From CAZFOB01 sp964520325 (GTDB lineage Bacteria > Actinomycetota > JAICYB01): 64,000 nucleotides of DNA. Each line of letters begins with the position of its first letter. Position 1 is the first letter of the stretch. The notes under the pieces are model-generated. The model was not told the origin of the DNA and searched no databases. It was given only the letters and a program-made list of their open reading frames with translations. The stretch lies in contig CAZFOB010000011.1 of the NCBI GenBank assembly GCA_964520325.1, forward strand, positions 55,644 to 119,643. The letters run 5' to 3'. Made by a program: the position numbers and the translations under genes. Shown piece after piece: positions 1 through 8,189 of the stretch.

Positions 1-1747
1 CGTCGTAAAGCGGCACGATCGAGCCGATCTCGCGACGCAGCGCGAACGCGTCGTCGCACGAAAGTCGGTCGACGAGTTCCGGCTTCACGCGCCGCGCGAG
101 ATCGAGGAGCACGTCCCACTCGGCGCGCGCCTCACCGATCCGGGGTCCGGGGACTTCGGGCGACAGGATGATCCGTCGCTCGGTCGACGTTTGCGTGACA
201 CCACCGGGCGTCTCGTAGCGCGTGGCCGCCGGGAGAAGCACGACTTCATCGCCGTCGACGAGCATCTGGGACGACGTGACGATGTCCATGTGGACGCGCA
301 GCGGGATGCCCGCAAGCGCCTGCTCAACGAATCTCGGTTCGGGCAGCACCTCGAGGAAGTTGCCGCCCGCGCTGAAGAGCACGTCGAGGTTCCCGTTGCC
401 GGCGGCATCGATCATCTCCGGCGCCGTCAGTCCCGGCGTTCTTGGGACGTCGAACCCCCACGCCTTCGACATCGCCGCGGCACTGTCGTCCGAGATCGTC
501 TCGCCGCCTGGGAACACCGTCGCGTACGCGCCCATCTCGGCTCCGCCCTGCACGCCGGAGTGTCCTCGGATCGGCATAAGGCCGCACTTGTCGCGTCCGA
601 CGAAGCCTTTCGACAGGCCGAGGTTCACGATCGCGCGGACGTTGTCCTCACCGTACGCGTGCTGCGTGACCCCCATGCTCCACACGAGCACTGCCGTCTT
701 CGCCTCGCCGAGCATCGTGGCGAGGTCGTCCATCTCGTGTCGCGACACACCGGCGAGTCGCTCCAGCGTCTCCCACGACTGTGAAGCAAGCGCAGTTTGC
801 ACGTCGTCGAACCCGGTTGTGTGCTCGTCGATGAACGTACGGTCAACCAACCCGCGCTCGATCATCGATCTGAGCACGCCGTTGAGGAATCCGACGTCGC
901 CGCCGGCGTTGATCTGGAAGAAGCGATCGGTGATCTTCGTGCCGAACAGCGCCGACTCCACGTTGCTCGGCACCCAGTACCGGTCCATCCCCGGCTCCCG
1001 GTAGGGGTTCACGCACACGACCTTCGTCCCCTCCTTGCGTGCGTGGTACAGATACTTCATCGAGACCGGCTGGTTGTTCGCGACGTTGCTCCCGATGAAG
1101 ACGATCAGGTCGCTGCCGATCCAATCGGTGTAGGAGCACGTCGTCGCGGCGACACCGAGGCCTTCCTTCAACGCGAACGTGCTCGGCGCGTGACAGACGC
1201 GCGCGGCGTTGTCGATGGAGTTCGTCCCCATCGCGCGCACGGCCTTGCCGGCCGCGTAGTAACTCTCGTTGCACATGCCGCGGCTCGTGAGGTAGAAGCC
1301 GAGTCGTCCCGGATCGGTTCTCCGGATGCGGTCGGCGACGAGGTCGAGTGCTTCGTCCCAAGAGATGCGCGTGAAACCTTTCTCGCCGCGGCGGCGGATC
1401 ATCGGGTACGGAAGGCGGCCCAGGTTGCGGAGCTCAGCGCTCCGCTTGGTTCGAAGCGACTCGACGTCGGAAAGCAGATCGACGTCCAGCGCGGGCATGG
1501 TGTTGAGGCTCAACAGCCGCAGCCTGACGTTGCACAGGTGGACCTCGTCCATCGTCCAGTCGCGCAGGCCCTTGGTCCCGAGCGCACACCCGTCGCACAC
1601 ACCCTTTCTCAGGATCCGCCAGGCGTACCGGCGCCGGCCCTTGTTCTCCTTGAATGCGTTCCAGAGCTCCAGGTAGTTGTTCGGCCGCCCCTCGCCCACG
1701 CCGAACGGCTTCCTCGAGGCCCAGAGCTTGGGCTGCCAGCGCTTCAT
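1..1747 (-). CDS. FdhF/YdeP-family molybdopterin oxidoreductase (3' end cut by window edge)
   Basis: The reverse strand is open from an ATG at 1747 to base 1, about 582 codons with no stop, so the C-terminal part lies outside the window. The translation begins MKRWQPKLWASRKPFG and carries the N-terminal Cys pair GVCDGCALG (C51, C54) seen in FdhF/YdeP-type formate-dehydrogenase-like proteins. It continues with typical molybdopterin-oxidoreductase segments: ISWDEALDLVADRI, WIGSDLIVFIGSN, GHSGVQGGAE, and a C-terminal stretch resembling the MGD-binding part. Family members run about 740-770 residues, so roughly a quarter is missing. They are cytoplasmic bis-MGD molybdoenzymes of mostly unknown substrate. 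The neighbouring cofactor genes (mobA, moeA, moaA, transporter) fit a molybdenum-dependent enzyme. Substrate and partner subunits cannot be judged here. Confidence 0.9.
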   Translation of the reverse strand, partial: MKRWQPKLWASRKPFGVGEGRPNNYLELWNAFKENKGRRRYAWRILRKGVCDGCALGTKGLRDWTMDEVHLCNVRLRLLSLNTMPALDVDLLSDVESLRTKRSAELRNLGRLPYPMIRRRGEKGFTRISWDEALDLVADRIRRTDPGRLGFYLTSRGMCNESYYAAGKAVRAMGTNSIDNAARVCHAPSTFALKEGLGVAATTCSYTDWIGSDLIVFIGSNVANNQPVSMKYLYHARKEGTKVVCVNPYREPGMDRYWVPSNVESALFGTKITDRFFQINAGGDVGFLNGVLRSMIERGLVDRTFIDEHTTGFDDVQTALASQSWETLERLAGVSRHEMDDLATMLGEAKTAVLVWSMGVTQHAYGEDNVRAIVNLGLSKGFVGRDKCGLMPIRGHSGVQGGAEMGAYATVFPGGETISDDSAAAMSKAWGFDVPRTPGLTAPEMIDAAGNGNLDVLFSAGGNFLEVLPEPRFVEQALAGIPLRVHMDIVTSSQMLVDGDEVVLLPAATRYETPGGVTQTSTERRIILSPEVPGPRIGEARAEWDVLLDLARRVKPELVDRLSCDDAFALRREIGSIVPLYD

Positions 1748-1763
1748 CCGGTCATCATTGCGT

Positions 1764-2024
1764 ATGGATCGAGCGAAGCGAGCCCTGGGCTGGTTCGAGG
1801 AGACGGTTGGAGCGATCGCGAAGGCGGCGGGGCTTGCTCCGGACGATCTGGAACTTGCGGACGATGTCCGGGCCGAGATCCTCGATCTTGCGCGCATCGC
1901 GTCGCACGACTCCGGTGAGCGGATCAACGCGCCGTTGCTGTGCTACGCGCTCGGTCTCGCCGTGGCGCGCGGCGCATCGCTGGACGACCTCGCGAAGGTC
2001 ATCCGGCAACGCGCCGGAGAGTGA
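1764..2024 (+). CDS. DUF6457 domain protein, molybdenum-cofactor associated
   Basis: A protein of 86 residues starting at MDRAKRALGWFEE; an upstream in-frame ATG at 1677 would add an unconserved-looking arginine-rich stretch inside the divergent oxidoreductase gene, so the later start was chosen. The sequence is all-helical in appearance, with the motif ARIASHDSGERINAPL and a second helix LCYALGLAVARG, matching what I recall of DUF6457. That domain is found alone or fused to MobA-type nucleotidyltransferases in actinobacteria. Its biochemical role is unknown. It starts 16 bases from the divergent molybdoenzyme start and overlaps the next gene by GTGA, so it is probably co-translated with it. 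Confidence 0.7.
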   Translation: MDRAKRALGWFEETVGAIAKAAGLAPDDLELADDVRAEILDLARIASHDSGERINAPLLCYALGLAVARGASLDDLAKVIRQRAGE

Positions 2025-3040
2025 GCGCGCTCGCCGTCGACCGAGCGCAGATCCTCCGCTTCCGCGCGCGCGCGAGCCATCTCCACGAACGTCTGCCGCC
2101 CGGATCGTTCGCCGATGCGTCAAGCGGAGGGTTGCAAGATTCGGTTCCACGCGCGGCGGTCATCTCGCTGCATGCGCGCGTGCGCGATGTCGAACCAGCA
2201 TCGTGGGACGACCCGTCGCTCGCGCAGATCTGGTTCCGCGGCGGCGCCGACTACGTCATCCCGCGCGCCGACATCGGTGTATTCACGCTCGGGTGTCTGC
2301 CCCGCGACGCGGACAGGCGCCGGGCACTCGAGGCGGTCGCCGACGAAGCTCACGAGGTACTGCAGGGCCAAATGCTCAAGGTGAGGGAAGTCACGGAAGC
2401 ACTCGGACTCGAGCAGCCGTTCATGCTCAGAGCCGCCGCCATGACGGGACGGCTGCTCATCCGTTGGAATGCGAGCATGATCTGGCTGATCGGCAACGAC
2501 CGTCCGGACATCGACCCCGAGGACGCCCGGATCGAGCTCGCGCGCCGCTTCCTGCGGTGGTTCGGCCCCCAGCGGAAGGAACGACTCGCGTGGTGGACGA
2601 ACGTGGATCCACGCGATGCAAGGGCCACGTGGGAAGCACTCCTGCCGGAACTGGTGGCCGTCGAGTGCGAGGGATCGGACGGCTTCGTGCTCGAAACCGA
2701 CGTCGAAGCTCTGTTGGGGGCCGAGTCGTTCGAGAACGTCCGGCTACTGCCGATCGACGATCCGTACCTCAAGACCGGCCGCGATCTTTTCGTGCCCGAC
2801 AAGGCCGTGCGAGACAAGGTGTTCCCACCGATCGGATCGTCTCCCGGATATATCCCCGGCGGCGTGGTGATCGACGGCGAGATCGCCGGCGTCTGGCAGC
2901 GTCAGCAGCGCCGCGTGACCGTCCACCCCTGGCGCACGTTCTCCGCGAGAGAGAAGAGCTTCGTCGAAGCCGAAGCGCTTCACTTCCCGATCGCCGCCAA
3001 GCCAAGCGCCTCGAAGGGAGCCGAGGTGATCTGGAGCTAA
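2021..3040 (+). CDS. winged-helix DNA-binding protein of the AlkZ/HTH_42 type
   Basis: 339 residues from a GTG at 2021 that overlaps the preceding stop (GTGA); the longer frame from 1940 begins with arginine-rich shadow sequence. The N-terminal part (AVDRAQILRFRARASHL) and the C-terminal strand pair PGGVVIDGEIAGVWQ followed by VTVHPW are characteristic of the winged-helix family that includes the DNA glycosylases AlkZ and YcaQ. I could not see the catalytic QxQ or QxD motif where those enzymes carry it, so this may be a non-catalytic member. It ends tail-to-tail over the mobA stop. No link to molybdenum metabolism is evident beyond the coupling to the DUF6457 gene. Confidence 0.72.
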   Translation: MSALAVDRAQILRFRARASHLHERLPPGSFADASSGGLQDSVPRAAVISLHARVRDVEPASWDDPSLAQIWFRGGADYVIPRADIGVFTLGCLPRDADRRRALEAVADEAHEVLQGQMLKVREVTEALGLEQPFMLRAAAMTGRLLIRWNASMIWLIGNDRPDIDPEDARIELARRFLRWFGPQRKERLAWWTNVDPRDARATWEALLPELVAVECEGSDGFVLETDVEALLGAESFENVRLLPIDDPYLKTGRDLFVPDKAVRDKVFPPIGSSPGYIPGGVVIDGEIAGVWQRQQRRVTVHPWRTFSAREKSFVEAEALHFPIAAKPSASKGAEVIWS

Positions 3041-3657
3041 CCGATCCGCTCGCGGGCGGCGTCGAGCTCGTCGGGCGTGTTGAGGTTGGTGAACGATCTC
3101 CCGTCGCGATCGGCGCTGCGCCAAACGTTGTCGTCGATGGTCACGATCGTCAGCCGTTCGAGCACCTTATGCACGGCCCGCTCTCCCGCATCAAGCTCAG
3201 CCGCGATCGCGTCGAGTGCATCCTTTGCCCACACCGCGTGCAGCGGCTCGAGTCTCCCGTCGCGAACCGGAACGACGGCGTCGACACCGTCGGCGCGCGA
3301 AGCGAGCATGGCGACGACGTCGGCCGAGACGAACGGCATGTCGACGGCGCAGACGAAGACGAGCGGGTGACGAGCGGCGCGCAGCGCCGCGAGGATGCCC
3401 GCGAGGGGAGTCTGCGCCGGGTCATCGTCGGCAACGACGCGAAGGCGCAGCGCTTGCAGCTGCGACTTCGCTTTGCTCACCACGAAGACGTCGTCCGACC
3501 ACGCGGAAAGTCGTTCGACGACGTGGACGACGAGCGGACGTTCCTCGAAGTCGACGAGCGCTTTGTCGGCGCCCATCCGACGACTCTCGCCACCGGCAAG
3601 AACCGCCGCACTGACGCGCTCAAGCGACGCAGGCACGGCGGCAGGTGGGCCGGTCAC
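3037..3657 (-). CDS. mobA: molybdenum cofactor guanylyltransferase MobA
   Basis: 206 residues. The N-terminal nucleotide-binding loop LAGGESRRMGADKALV near residues 20-35 is the MobA/GTP-transferase signature. PLAGILAAL and the metal-binding VCAVDMPFV follow, and the C-terminal FTNLNTPDEL is also typical of the family. It transfers GMP from GTP to Mo-molybdopterin to make the guanine dinucleotide form needed by enzymes such as the FdhF-type oxidoreductase at the start of the window. It is last in the run mogA-moaDE-moeA-mobA; its start overlaps the moeA stop by four bases (ATGA, 3654-3657), implying translational coupling. Confidence 0.93.
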   Translation of the reverse strand: MTGPPAAVPASLERVSAAVLAGGESRRMGADKALVDFEERPLVVHVVERLSAWSDDVFVVSKAKSQLQALRLRVVADDDPAQTPLAGILAALRAARHPLVFVCAVDMPFVSADVVAMLASRADGVDAVVPVRDGRLEPLHAVWAKDALDAIAAELDAGERAVHKVLERLTIVTIDDNVWRSADRDGRSFTNLNTPDELDAARERIG

Positions 3658-4919
3658 TCGACGTCACGGATGAGCATCACGTCGCACCGCTCTCCCGCGC
3701 CGATCCTGGCCCCCGCCGGGATCGAGACCAGGCCGTCGGCGCGCGCGAACGTTACGAGCAGGTTGGACTGGTGTCCACCCTCAGGCGTCGCGACGTAGTC
3801 GTCACTCTCGCGACGAACCCCGACTCTGGCCACCCGCACCCGGGTCAACGGCGCGTCGAGCTCGCCGTCGAGCCTCGCTTTCACGATGAGCCGCCGGTCG
3901 CGGCGTCCCATCATCTTCATGAGAGCTGGACGCACGAAGACCTCGAACGACACGTATAACGAGATGGGGTTGCCCGGCAGTCCGAACAACGGCTTGCCGC
4001 GCCAAAGTCCGAAGGCCTGCGGACGTCCCGGCTGCATGGCAACGTTCACGAATGACACGTCGCCGCCGAGCTCGAATGCGCGTTTCACCGGGTCGTGTTC
4101 GCCCATCGACACCCCGCCCGAACACACGAACGCATCAACGTGTGGCTCGATGCGGTCGAGCGTCGCGATGAGGACTTCGGGGTCGTCAACAACCGGACCG
4201 GCAACACGCGGCTCGGCCCCCGCTTCACGAATCACTCCGACGAGCGTGGAGGTGTTCGAGTCGTAGATCTGACCATCGCGCAGTTCGTCACCCGGCGCGA
4301 CGAGCTCGTCTCCGGTGGAGACGACCCCGAGACGAACCCGGGGGATGACGGCAACGTCGGCGAAACCCGACGCGGCCAACGCACCGAGATCTGGTGGCGC
4401 GATCCGGCGACCGGCGGCAACAACGGTGTCGCCGCGGACAACGTCCTCGCCGGCGGCGCGCACGTGCTTGCCCGGCGCGACGGCTCGCATCGCCAGCACG
4501 CGATCACCTTCGCGAGACGTCAGCTCCACCGGGATCACGGCGTCGGCTCCGGCCGGCACGACGCTGCCCGTCGAGACCGCTACGCAGGTGCCCTCACTCA
4601 CGACGAGCGCGGATCCAACACCCATCATCACTTCGCCGGTGATTCGCAAGCCCACGGGCCGACCCTCGGTCGCCTCGGCGATGTCGCTCGCAACAACGGC
4701 GTAGCCGTCCATGGCCGAGGACGTGAACGGCGGAAGATCTCTCGGCGCGAGCGCATCTTCCGCGAGCACGCACCCCAGAGCCTCGGCCAGCGCGACCGAG
4801 CGCGGCGGGAGCGGTTCGATGCTCGACAGGATCCGTTGGATGTAGTCCTCGATCGCGAGCAGCGGAACCTCCTCCTCCGGGTCGTAGGGCGTGTCCTTCG
4901 GTTTGCCTTCCGGGTTCAA
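3654..4919 (-). CDS. moeA: molybdopterin molybdenumtransferase MoeA
   Basis: 421 residues if translation starts at the TTG at 4919, which overlaps the moaDE stop as TTGA; the longer open frame upstream to 5318 is arginine-rich antisense-like sequence overlapping moaDE and is not protein. MoeA motifs are present in order: TSSAMDGYAV, VSTGSVVPAGADAV, STGDELV with GQIYDSNT, CSGGVSMGEHDPVK and LFGLPGNPIS, then the small C-terminal domain. The enzyme inserts molybdate into adenylated molybdopterin. Length is normal for the family. It lies in a tightly overlapping cofactor operon. Confidence 0.94.
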   Translation of the reverse strand: MNPEGKPKDTPYDPEEEVPLLAIEDYIQRILSSIEPLPPRSVALAEALGCVLAEDALAPRDLPPFTSSAMDGYAVVASDIAEATEGRPVGLRITGEVMMGVGSALVVSEGTCVAVSTGSVVPAGADAVIPVELTSREGDRVLAMRAVAPGKHVRAAGEDVVRGDTVVAAGRRIAPPDLGALAASGFADVAVIPRVRLGVVSTGDELVAPGDELRDGQIYDSNTSTLVGVIREAGAEPRVAGPVVDDPEVLIATLDRIEPHVDAFVCSGGVSMGEHDPVKRAFELGGDVSFVNVAMQPGRPQAFGLWRGKPLFGLPGNPISLYVSFEVFVRPALMKMMGRRDRRLIVKARLDGELDAPLTRVRVARVGVRRESDDYVATPEGGHQSNLLVTFARADGLVSIPAGARIGAGERCDVMLIRDVE

Positions 4920-5563
4920 AGCCCGATCCACTTCTCGCCCCACGGACCGCGCTCCTTCTTCCAGATCGGCGTCCGGCTCTTGACCTCGTCGACGACGTAA
5001 CGGCACGCGTCGAAGGCCTCGTCGCGATGCGGCGCTGCGCACGCGACGACGAATGTCACCTCGCCCGCTTCGCGAACACCGATGGCGTGCTCGATCGCGA
5101 CCCCGCACAGTTGCCACTTCTCGACGGCTTCGTGCGCGATCTGCGACATGACCTTCTCGGCCATCTCGACGTACGCCGAATACTCGAGCGCCTCTACCCG
5201 GCCGGCACCCGCCGAGTCGCGGACGGTGCCGACGAATACCGCAGTGCCGCCGGCCGTAACCGAAGCAACGGCCTCGAGAGCCGACGCGAGTGACGGTGAC
5301 TCCGTCAGTCTCACGCACACAGAACCGCCCGACATCGGCGGCAGCAGCGCAACCTCGTCCGCGGCGCCGACACGGTGCACGATCGGCACAACCGTCTGGT
5401 TCACGGCGACCGAGCAGTGATCGAGGATCGCCGAAGCATCGGGATAGCGCGAACGGACGGCGTCGACGACGTCCTGTGCGGTGGCCACCGATCCCAGGTC
5501 GAAGTCATCGCTGCGTCTTGCCGCATCGGCCAATGCGCCGAACATCAGCACCCGCACTTTCAA
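4916..5563 (-). CDS. moaDE: fused molybdopterin synthase, MoaD-MoaE
   Basis: 215 residues. Residues 1-80 form a ubiquitin-fold MoaD domain ending LLPPMSGG. It is followed directly by a MoaE domain, recognisable by TAVFVGTVRDSAGAG, LEYSAYVEMA, the PHRDEAFDACRYVVDEVK region and KKERGPWGEKW, with the expected lysines. MoaD normally ends in a free Gly-Gly that is adenylated and thiocarboxylated; here G79-G80 are internal, so cleavage after them is presumably required, as reported for the Mycobacterium MoaX fusion. The gene overlaps mogA (ATGA) upstream and moeA (TTGA) downstream. Confidence 0.93.
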   Translation of the reverse strand: MKVRVLMFGALADAARRSDDFDLGSVATAQDVVDAVRSRYPDASAILDHCSVAVNQTVVPIVHRVGAADEVALLPPMSGGSVCVRLTESPSLASALEAVASVTAGGTAVFVGTVRDSAGAGRVEALEYSAYVEMAEKVMSQIAHEAVEKWQLCGVAIEHAIGVREAGEVTFVVACAAPHRDEAFDACRYVVDEVKSRTPIWKKERGPWGEKWIGL

Positions 5564-6033
5564 CTCTCGTGCCCCGTCCGGCCCCCGATATGCTCGATCG
5601 CGTGCGGCAGGATCGCCATCACCGCCTCGAGGCTCTCGACGGCGCCGCGCGGACTGCCCGGCAAGTTCACGACGACCGTCGAGCCGACGATGCCCGCGAC
5701 GCCGCGTGACAGATCAGCGAACGGAGTTGAAGCACGTCCCGCGGCGCGCATCGCCTCAGCGAGGCCGGGTGCTTCGCGTTCGATCACCGCACGCGTCGCC
5801 TCCGGCGTCACGTCGCGTTGTGCGAAGCCCGTACCGCCCGTGGTCACGACGAGCGACACATCTGCTGCGAGCCGGCGGATCGCGCGCTCGATCTCAGGAC
5901 GTTCGTCGGCGACGAGGCATGAGCTCACAGTGAAGCCGGCGCGTTCGAGGACGGCCACAACGGCAGGGCCGGACTCATCGACGCGCGTGGAGTTCGACAC
6001 GCCGTCGCTCACTGTCAGCACTGCAGCCCGCAT
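5560..6033 (-). CDS. mogA: molybdopterin adenylyltransferase MogA/MoaB
   Basis: 157 residues starting MRAAVLTVSDGV. The family motifs TTGGTGFAQRDVTPEAT and VVNLPGSPRGAVESL are intact. MogA-type proteins adenylate molybdopterin before MoeA inserts molybdate. This is the first gene of the leftward operon mogA-moaDE-moeA-mobA, with a four-base overlap to moaDE. It is divergent from moaA, 43 bases away, so this short gap probably holds both promoters. MogA and MoaB paralogues cannot be told apart reliably from sequence alone. Confidence 0.9.
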   Translation of the reverse strand: MRAAVLTVSDGVSNSTRVDESGPAVVAVLERAGFTVSSCLVADERPEIERAIRRLAADVSLVVTTGGTGFAQRDVTPEATRAVIEREAPGLAEAMRAAGRASTPFADLSRGVAGIVGSTVVVNLPGSPRGAVESLEAVMAILPHAIEHIGGRTGHES

Positions 6034-6076
6034 GGTGGCGATGATATGCCTGCTCGGACGGGGTTACCCTCGACTG

Positions 6077-7054
6077 GTGTTGATCGACTCGTTCGGCCGC
6101 GAGGTCGCTGACCTGCGGATATCCATCACCGACCGGTGCAACTTCCGGTGCCTGTACTGCATGCCGGCCGAAGGCCTACCGTGGCTGCCGCGAGAAGAGG
6201 TGCTCTCCGTTGATGAGATCGCACGCCTGGCAGCCCTGTTCATCTCTCTTGGTGTCCGGGAACTGAAGGTCACGGGCGGAGAGCCGACGGTGCGGCCAGA
6301 GGTCGTCGACATCGTCCGGAAGCTTCGATCGATCGACCCCGACATCGACATCTCGATCACGACCAACGGGCAGCGTCTCGCCGCTCTCGCCGGTCCGCTC
6401 AAAGACGCCGGACTCAACCGCGCCACCGTCTCTTGCGACTCACTCTTGCGTCACCGCTTCGCGGAGCTCACGCGACGCGACGCCCTCGACGACGTCACCA
6501 AGGGCTTGCACGCCGCGCGCGAGTCGGGCCTGCTGCCGATCAAGGTGAACTGCGTGATGATCGCGGGCACCAACGAGGACGAGGCCCTCGACTTCGCACG
6601 CCTCGCCCGCGAGTGCGGCTACGACGTCCGGTTCATCGAGTACATGCCGCTCGACGCCGAGCAGCAGTGGGAGCTCGACAAAGTCGTGCCCTCTCGCGGC
6701 CTCAGAGAACTGATCGACCGGACGTACCCACTCGTGACCAACGACGAGCACGGGCCGGCCCGGAAGTTCACCTTCGCCGATGGCGCGCCGGGATCCGTCG
6801 GCTTCATCTCGTCGGTCAGCGAACCGTTCTGCGCGTCGTGCGATCGTGTGCGCATCACCGCCGACGGCCACCTCCGCACGTGCCTGTTCGCCGTCGACGA
6901 AACCGACCTGCGCACACCGATGCGCGATGGGGCATCCGACGCCGACCTCGAAGCCCTCATCCGCAACGCCGTTTCGAACAAGTGGGCCGGGCACCGCATC
7001 GGGAAGGACGATTTCGAGCGTCCGTCACGCAGCATGTCCCAGATCGGCGGCTGA
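6077..7054 (+). CDS. moaA: GTP 3',8-cyclase MoaA (radical SAM)
   Basis: 325 residues from the GTG at 6077 (VLIDSFGREVADLRIS). A much longer in-frame extension upstream runs antisense through mogA and is rejected. The radical-SAM cluster motif CNFRCLYC (C21, C25, C28) and GGEPTVRPEV are present. The C-terminal second cluster is visible as CASCDRVRITADGHLRTC, and the protein ends in the conserved Gly-Gly tail. MoaA with MoaC converts GTP to cyclic pyranopterin monophosphate, the first step of molybdenum cofactor synthesis; no moaC is in the window. Its stop shares one base with the start of the transporter gene. Confidence 0.94.
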   Translation: MLIDSFGREVADLRISITDRCNFRCLYCMPAEGLPWLPREEVLSVDEIARLAALFISLGVRELKVTGGEPTVRPEVVDIVRKLRSIDPDIDISITTNGQRLAALAGPLKDAGLNRATVSCDSLLRHRFAELTRRDALDDVTKGLHAARESGLLPIKVNCVMIAGTNEDEALDFARLARECGYDVRFIEYMPLDAEQQWELDKVVPSRGLRELIDRTYPLVTNDEHGPARKFTFADGAPGSVGFISSVSEPFCASCDRVRITADGHLRTCLFAVDETDLRTPMRDGASDADLEALIRNAVSNKWAGHRIGKDDFERPSRSMSQIGG

Positions 7055-8160
7055 TGCCGCGAACGGCCAGGCGATTCGGCGATAGGCGATTCGGCGACGT
7101 CACGGGTGCCGTCGCCGATCTCGGCGTCATGGTGCCGCTCGCAGCAGCGCTCATCCTCGTCAACGGGCTCGACCCCTCGGCTGTGTTCGTCGGCGCCGGA
7201 CTGCTGGCGCTCGGCTCTGGTCTCTACTTCGGTATCCCGTTCCCGGTGCAACCGCTCAAGGCGCTCACCGCCGTCGCCGTCGCCCAACAGGTCGCGCCCG
7301 GCGTGATCCACGCTGCCGGACTCGAGATCGCCGGCTTCCTCCTGCTGCTTTCGTTCGCTGGTGTGGCCGACCGTATCGCGCGCGTCTTCACGAAGCCGGT
7401 GATACGGGCGTTGCAGCTCGGCGTCGGCGTCTTGCTCGTGGTCACTGCGATCAAGCTCGTCGGCGATCCTCCCGATGTCTTCAGAGGCACGCCGGCCGAG
7501 CCATGGCCGTTCGTGCTCGCCGCAATCGCATTCTCCGTCGTGTGGTGGGCGGCGCGGACCAAGCGATACGAACTCGCCGGCGTCCTGCTCGTCGGCGGGA
7601 TCGTCTTGGTGTGGACGTCGGCGGCACCGAGCCTGAGTGCGCCAACCTTGACGCTCCCGTCGTTGTCCTTTCCCCGGACGCCGGACTACGCAGCGGCGTT
7701 CTTCCTCCTCGTCGTCCCGCAGCTTCCGCTCACGTTCGGCAACGCCGTCGTCGCGGTCACTGACGTCGCGAAACGATCGTTCGGCGAGCAGGCGAGCCGC
7801 GTGACGCCGTCGCGGGTGTGCCTGTCGTGCGGCGCGGGCAACGTGATCTCCGCGCTCATCGGCGGCGTGCCGATGTGCCACGGCGCGGGCGGACTCACAG
7901 CACACATCCGGCTCGGCGCCCGCACGCGATGGATGAACGTCGGCCTGGCGTGCGCTTTTCTCACGCTCGGGTTGTTCTTCGCAGAACAGGTTCCCGTGAT
8001 CCTCGGCCTGCTTCCGGTGTGGGTCTTGGCTGCCTTCCTCGCCTACGCCGGAGCGCGGCACGCGCTGCTCATCATGATCTGCGTGGGAGCGATCTCGTCA
8101 TGGCTGGGATCGCCGGGGGGATCGGCGCATACCGCGGCAACCTCGCGTTCACGGTCGTGA
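7054..8160 (+). CDS. MOT1-type molybdate/sulfate transporter, probably frameshifted near its end
   Basis: 368 residues as read, starting at the ATG that overlaps the moaA stop (TGATG). Strongly hydrophobic with about ten membrane segments. It has MOT1-family motifs FGDVTGAVADLGVMVPL, IPFPVQPLKAL, FGNAVVAVTDVAKR, and GGVPMCHGAGGLTAH. After ARHALLI (to 8073) the frame becomes unconvincing and stops. A +1 frame then continues LRGSDLVMAGIAGGIGA and FTVVIGLLYEAVRRL to a stop at 8252. One extra C after 8073 would restore a protein of about 399 residues with the expected last transmembrane helix. Context with moaA strongly supports molybdate uptake. Confidence 0.85.
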   Translation: MPRTARRFGDRRFGDVTGAVADLGVMVPLAAALILVNGLDPSAVFVGAGLLALGSGLYFGIPFPVQPLKALTAVAVAQQVAPGVIHAAGLEIAGFLLLLSFAGVADRIARVFTKPVIRALQLGVGVLLVVTAIKLVGDPPDVFRGTPAEPWPFVLAAIAFSVVWWAARTKRYELAGVLLVGGIVLVWTSAAPSLSAPTLTLPSLSFPRTPDYAAAFFLLVVPQLPLTFGNAVVAVTDVAKRSFGEQASRVTPSRVCLSCGAGNVISALIGGVPMCHGAGGLTAHIRLGARTRWMNVGLACAFLTLGLFFAEQVPVILGLLPVWVLAAFLAYAGARHALLIMICVGAISSWLGSPGGSAHTAATSRSRS

Positions 8161-8189
8161 TCGGCCTGCTGTACGAAGCGGTGCGGCGA

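Noticed and set aside
797..1918. Long + strand frame (373 codons) across the molybdoenzyme
   Set aside because: It is the antisense shadow of the FdhF/YdeP-type gene, which reads coherent conserved motifs on the other strand; the shadow is repetitive in Arg/Val/Ala and shows no domain.
1654..3798. 714-codon + strand frame covering the winged-helix and mobA region
   Set aside because: Arginine-rich shadow crossing two genes on opposite strands; GC-rich DNA produces such frames.
6619..8061. 480-codon reverse frame across moaA and the transporter
   Set aside because: Highly charged Glu/Arg/Asp sequence opposite well-supported genes; no motifs.
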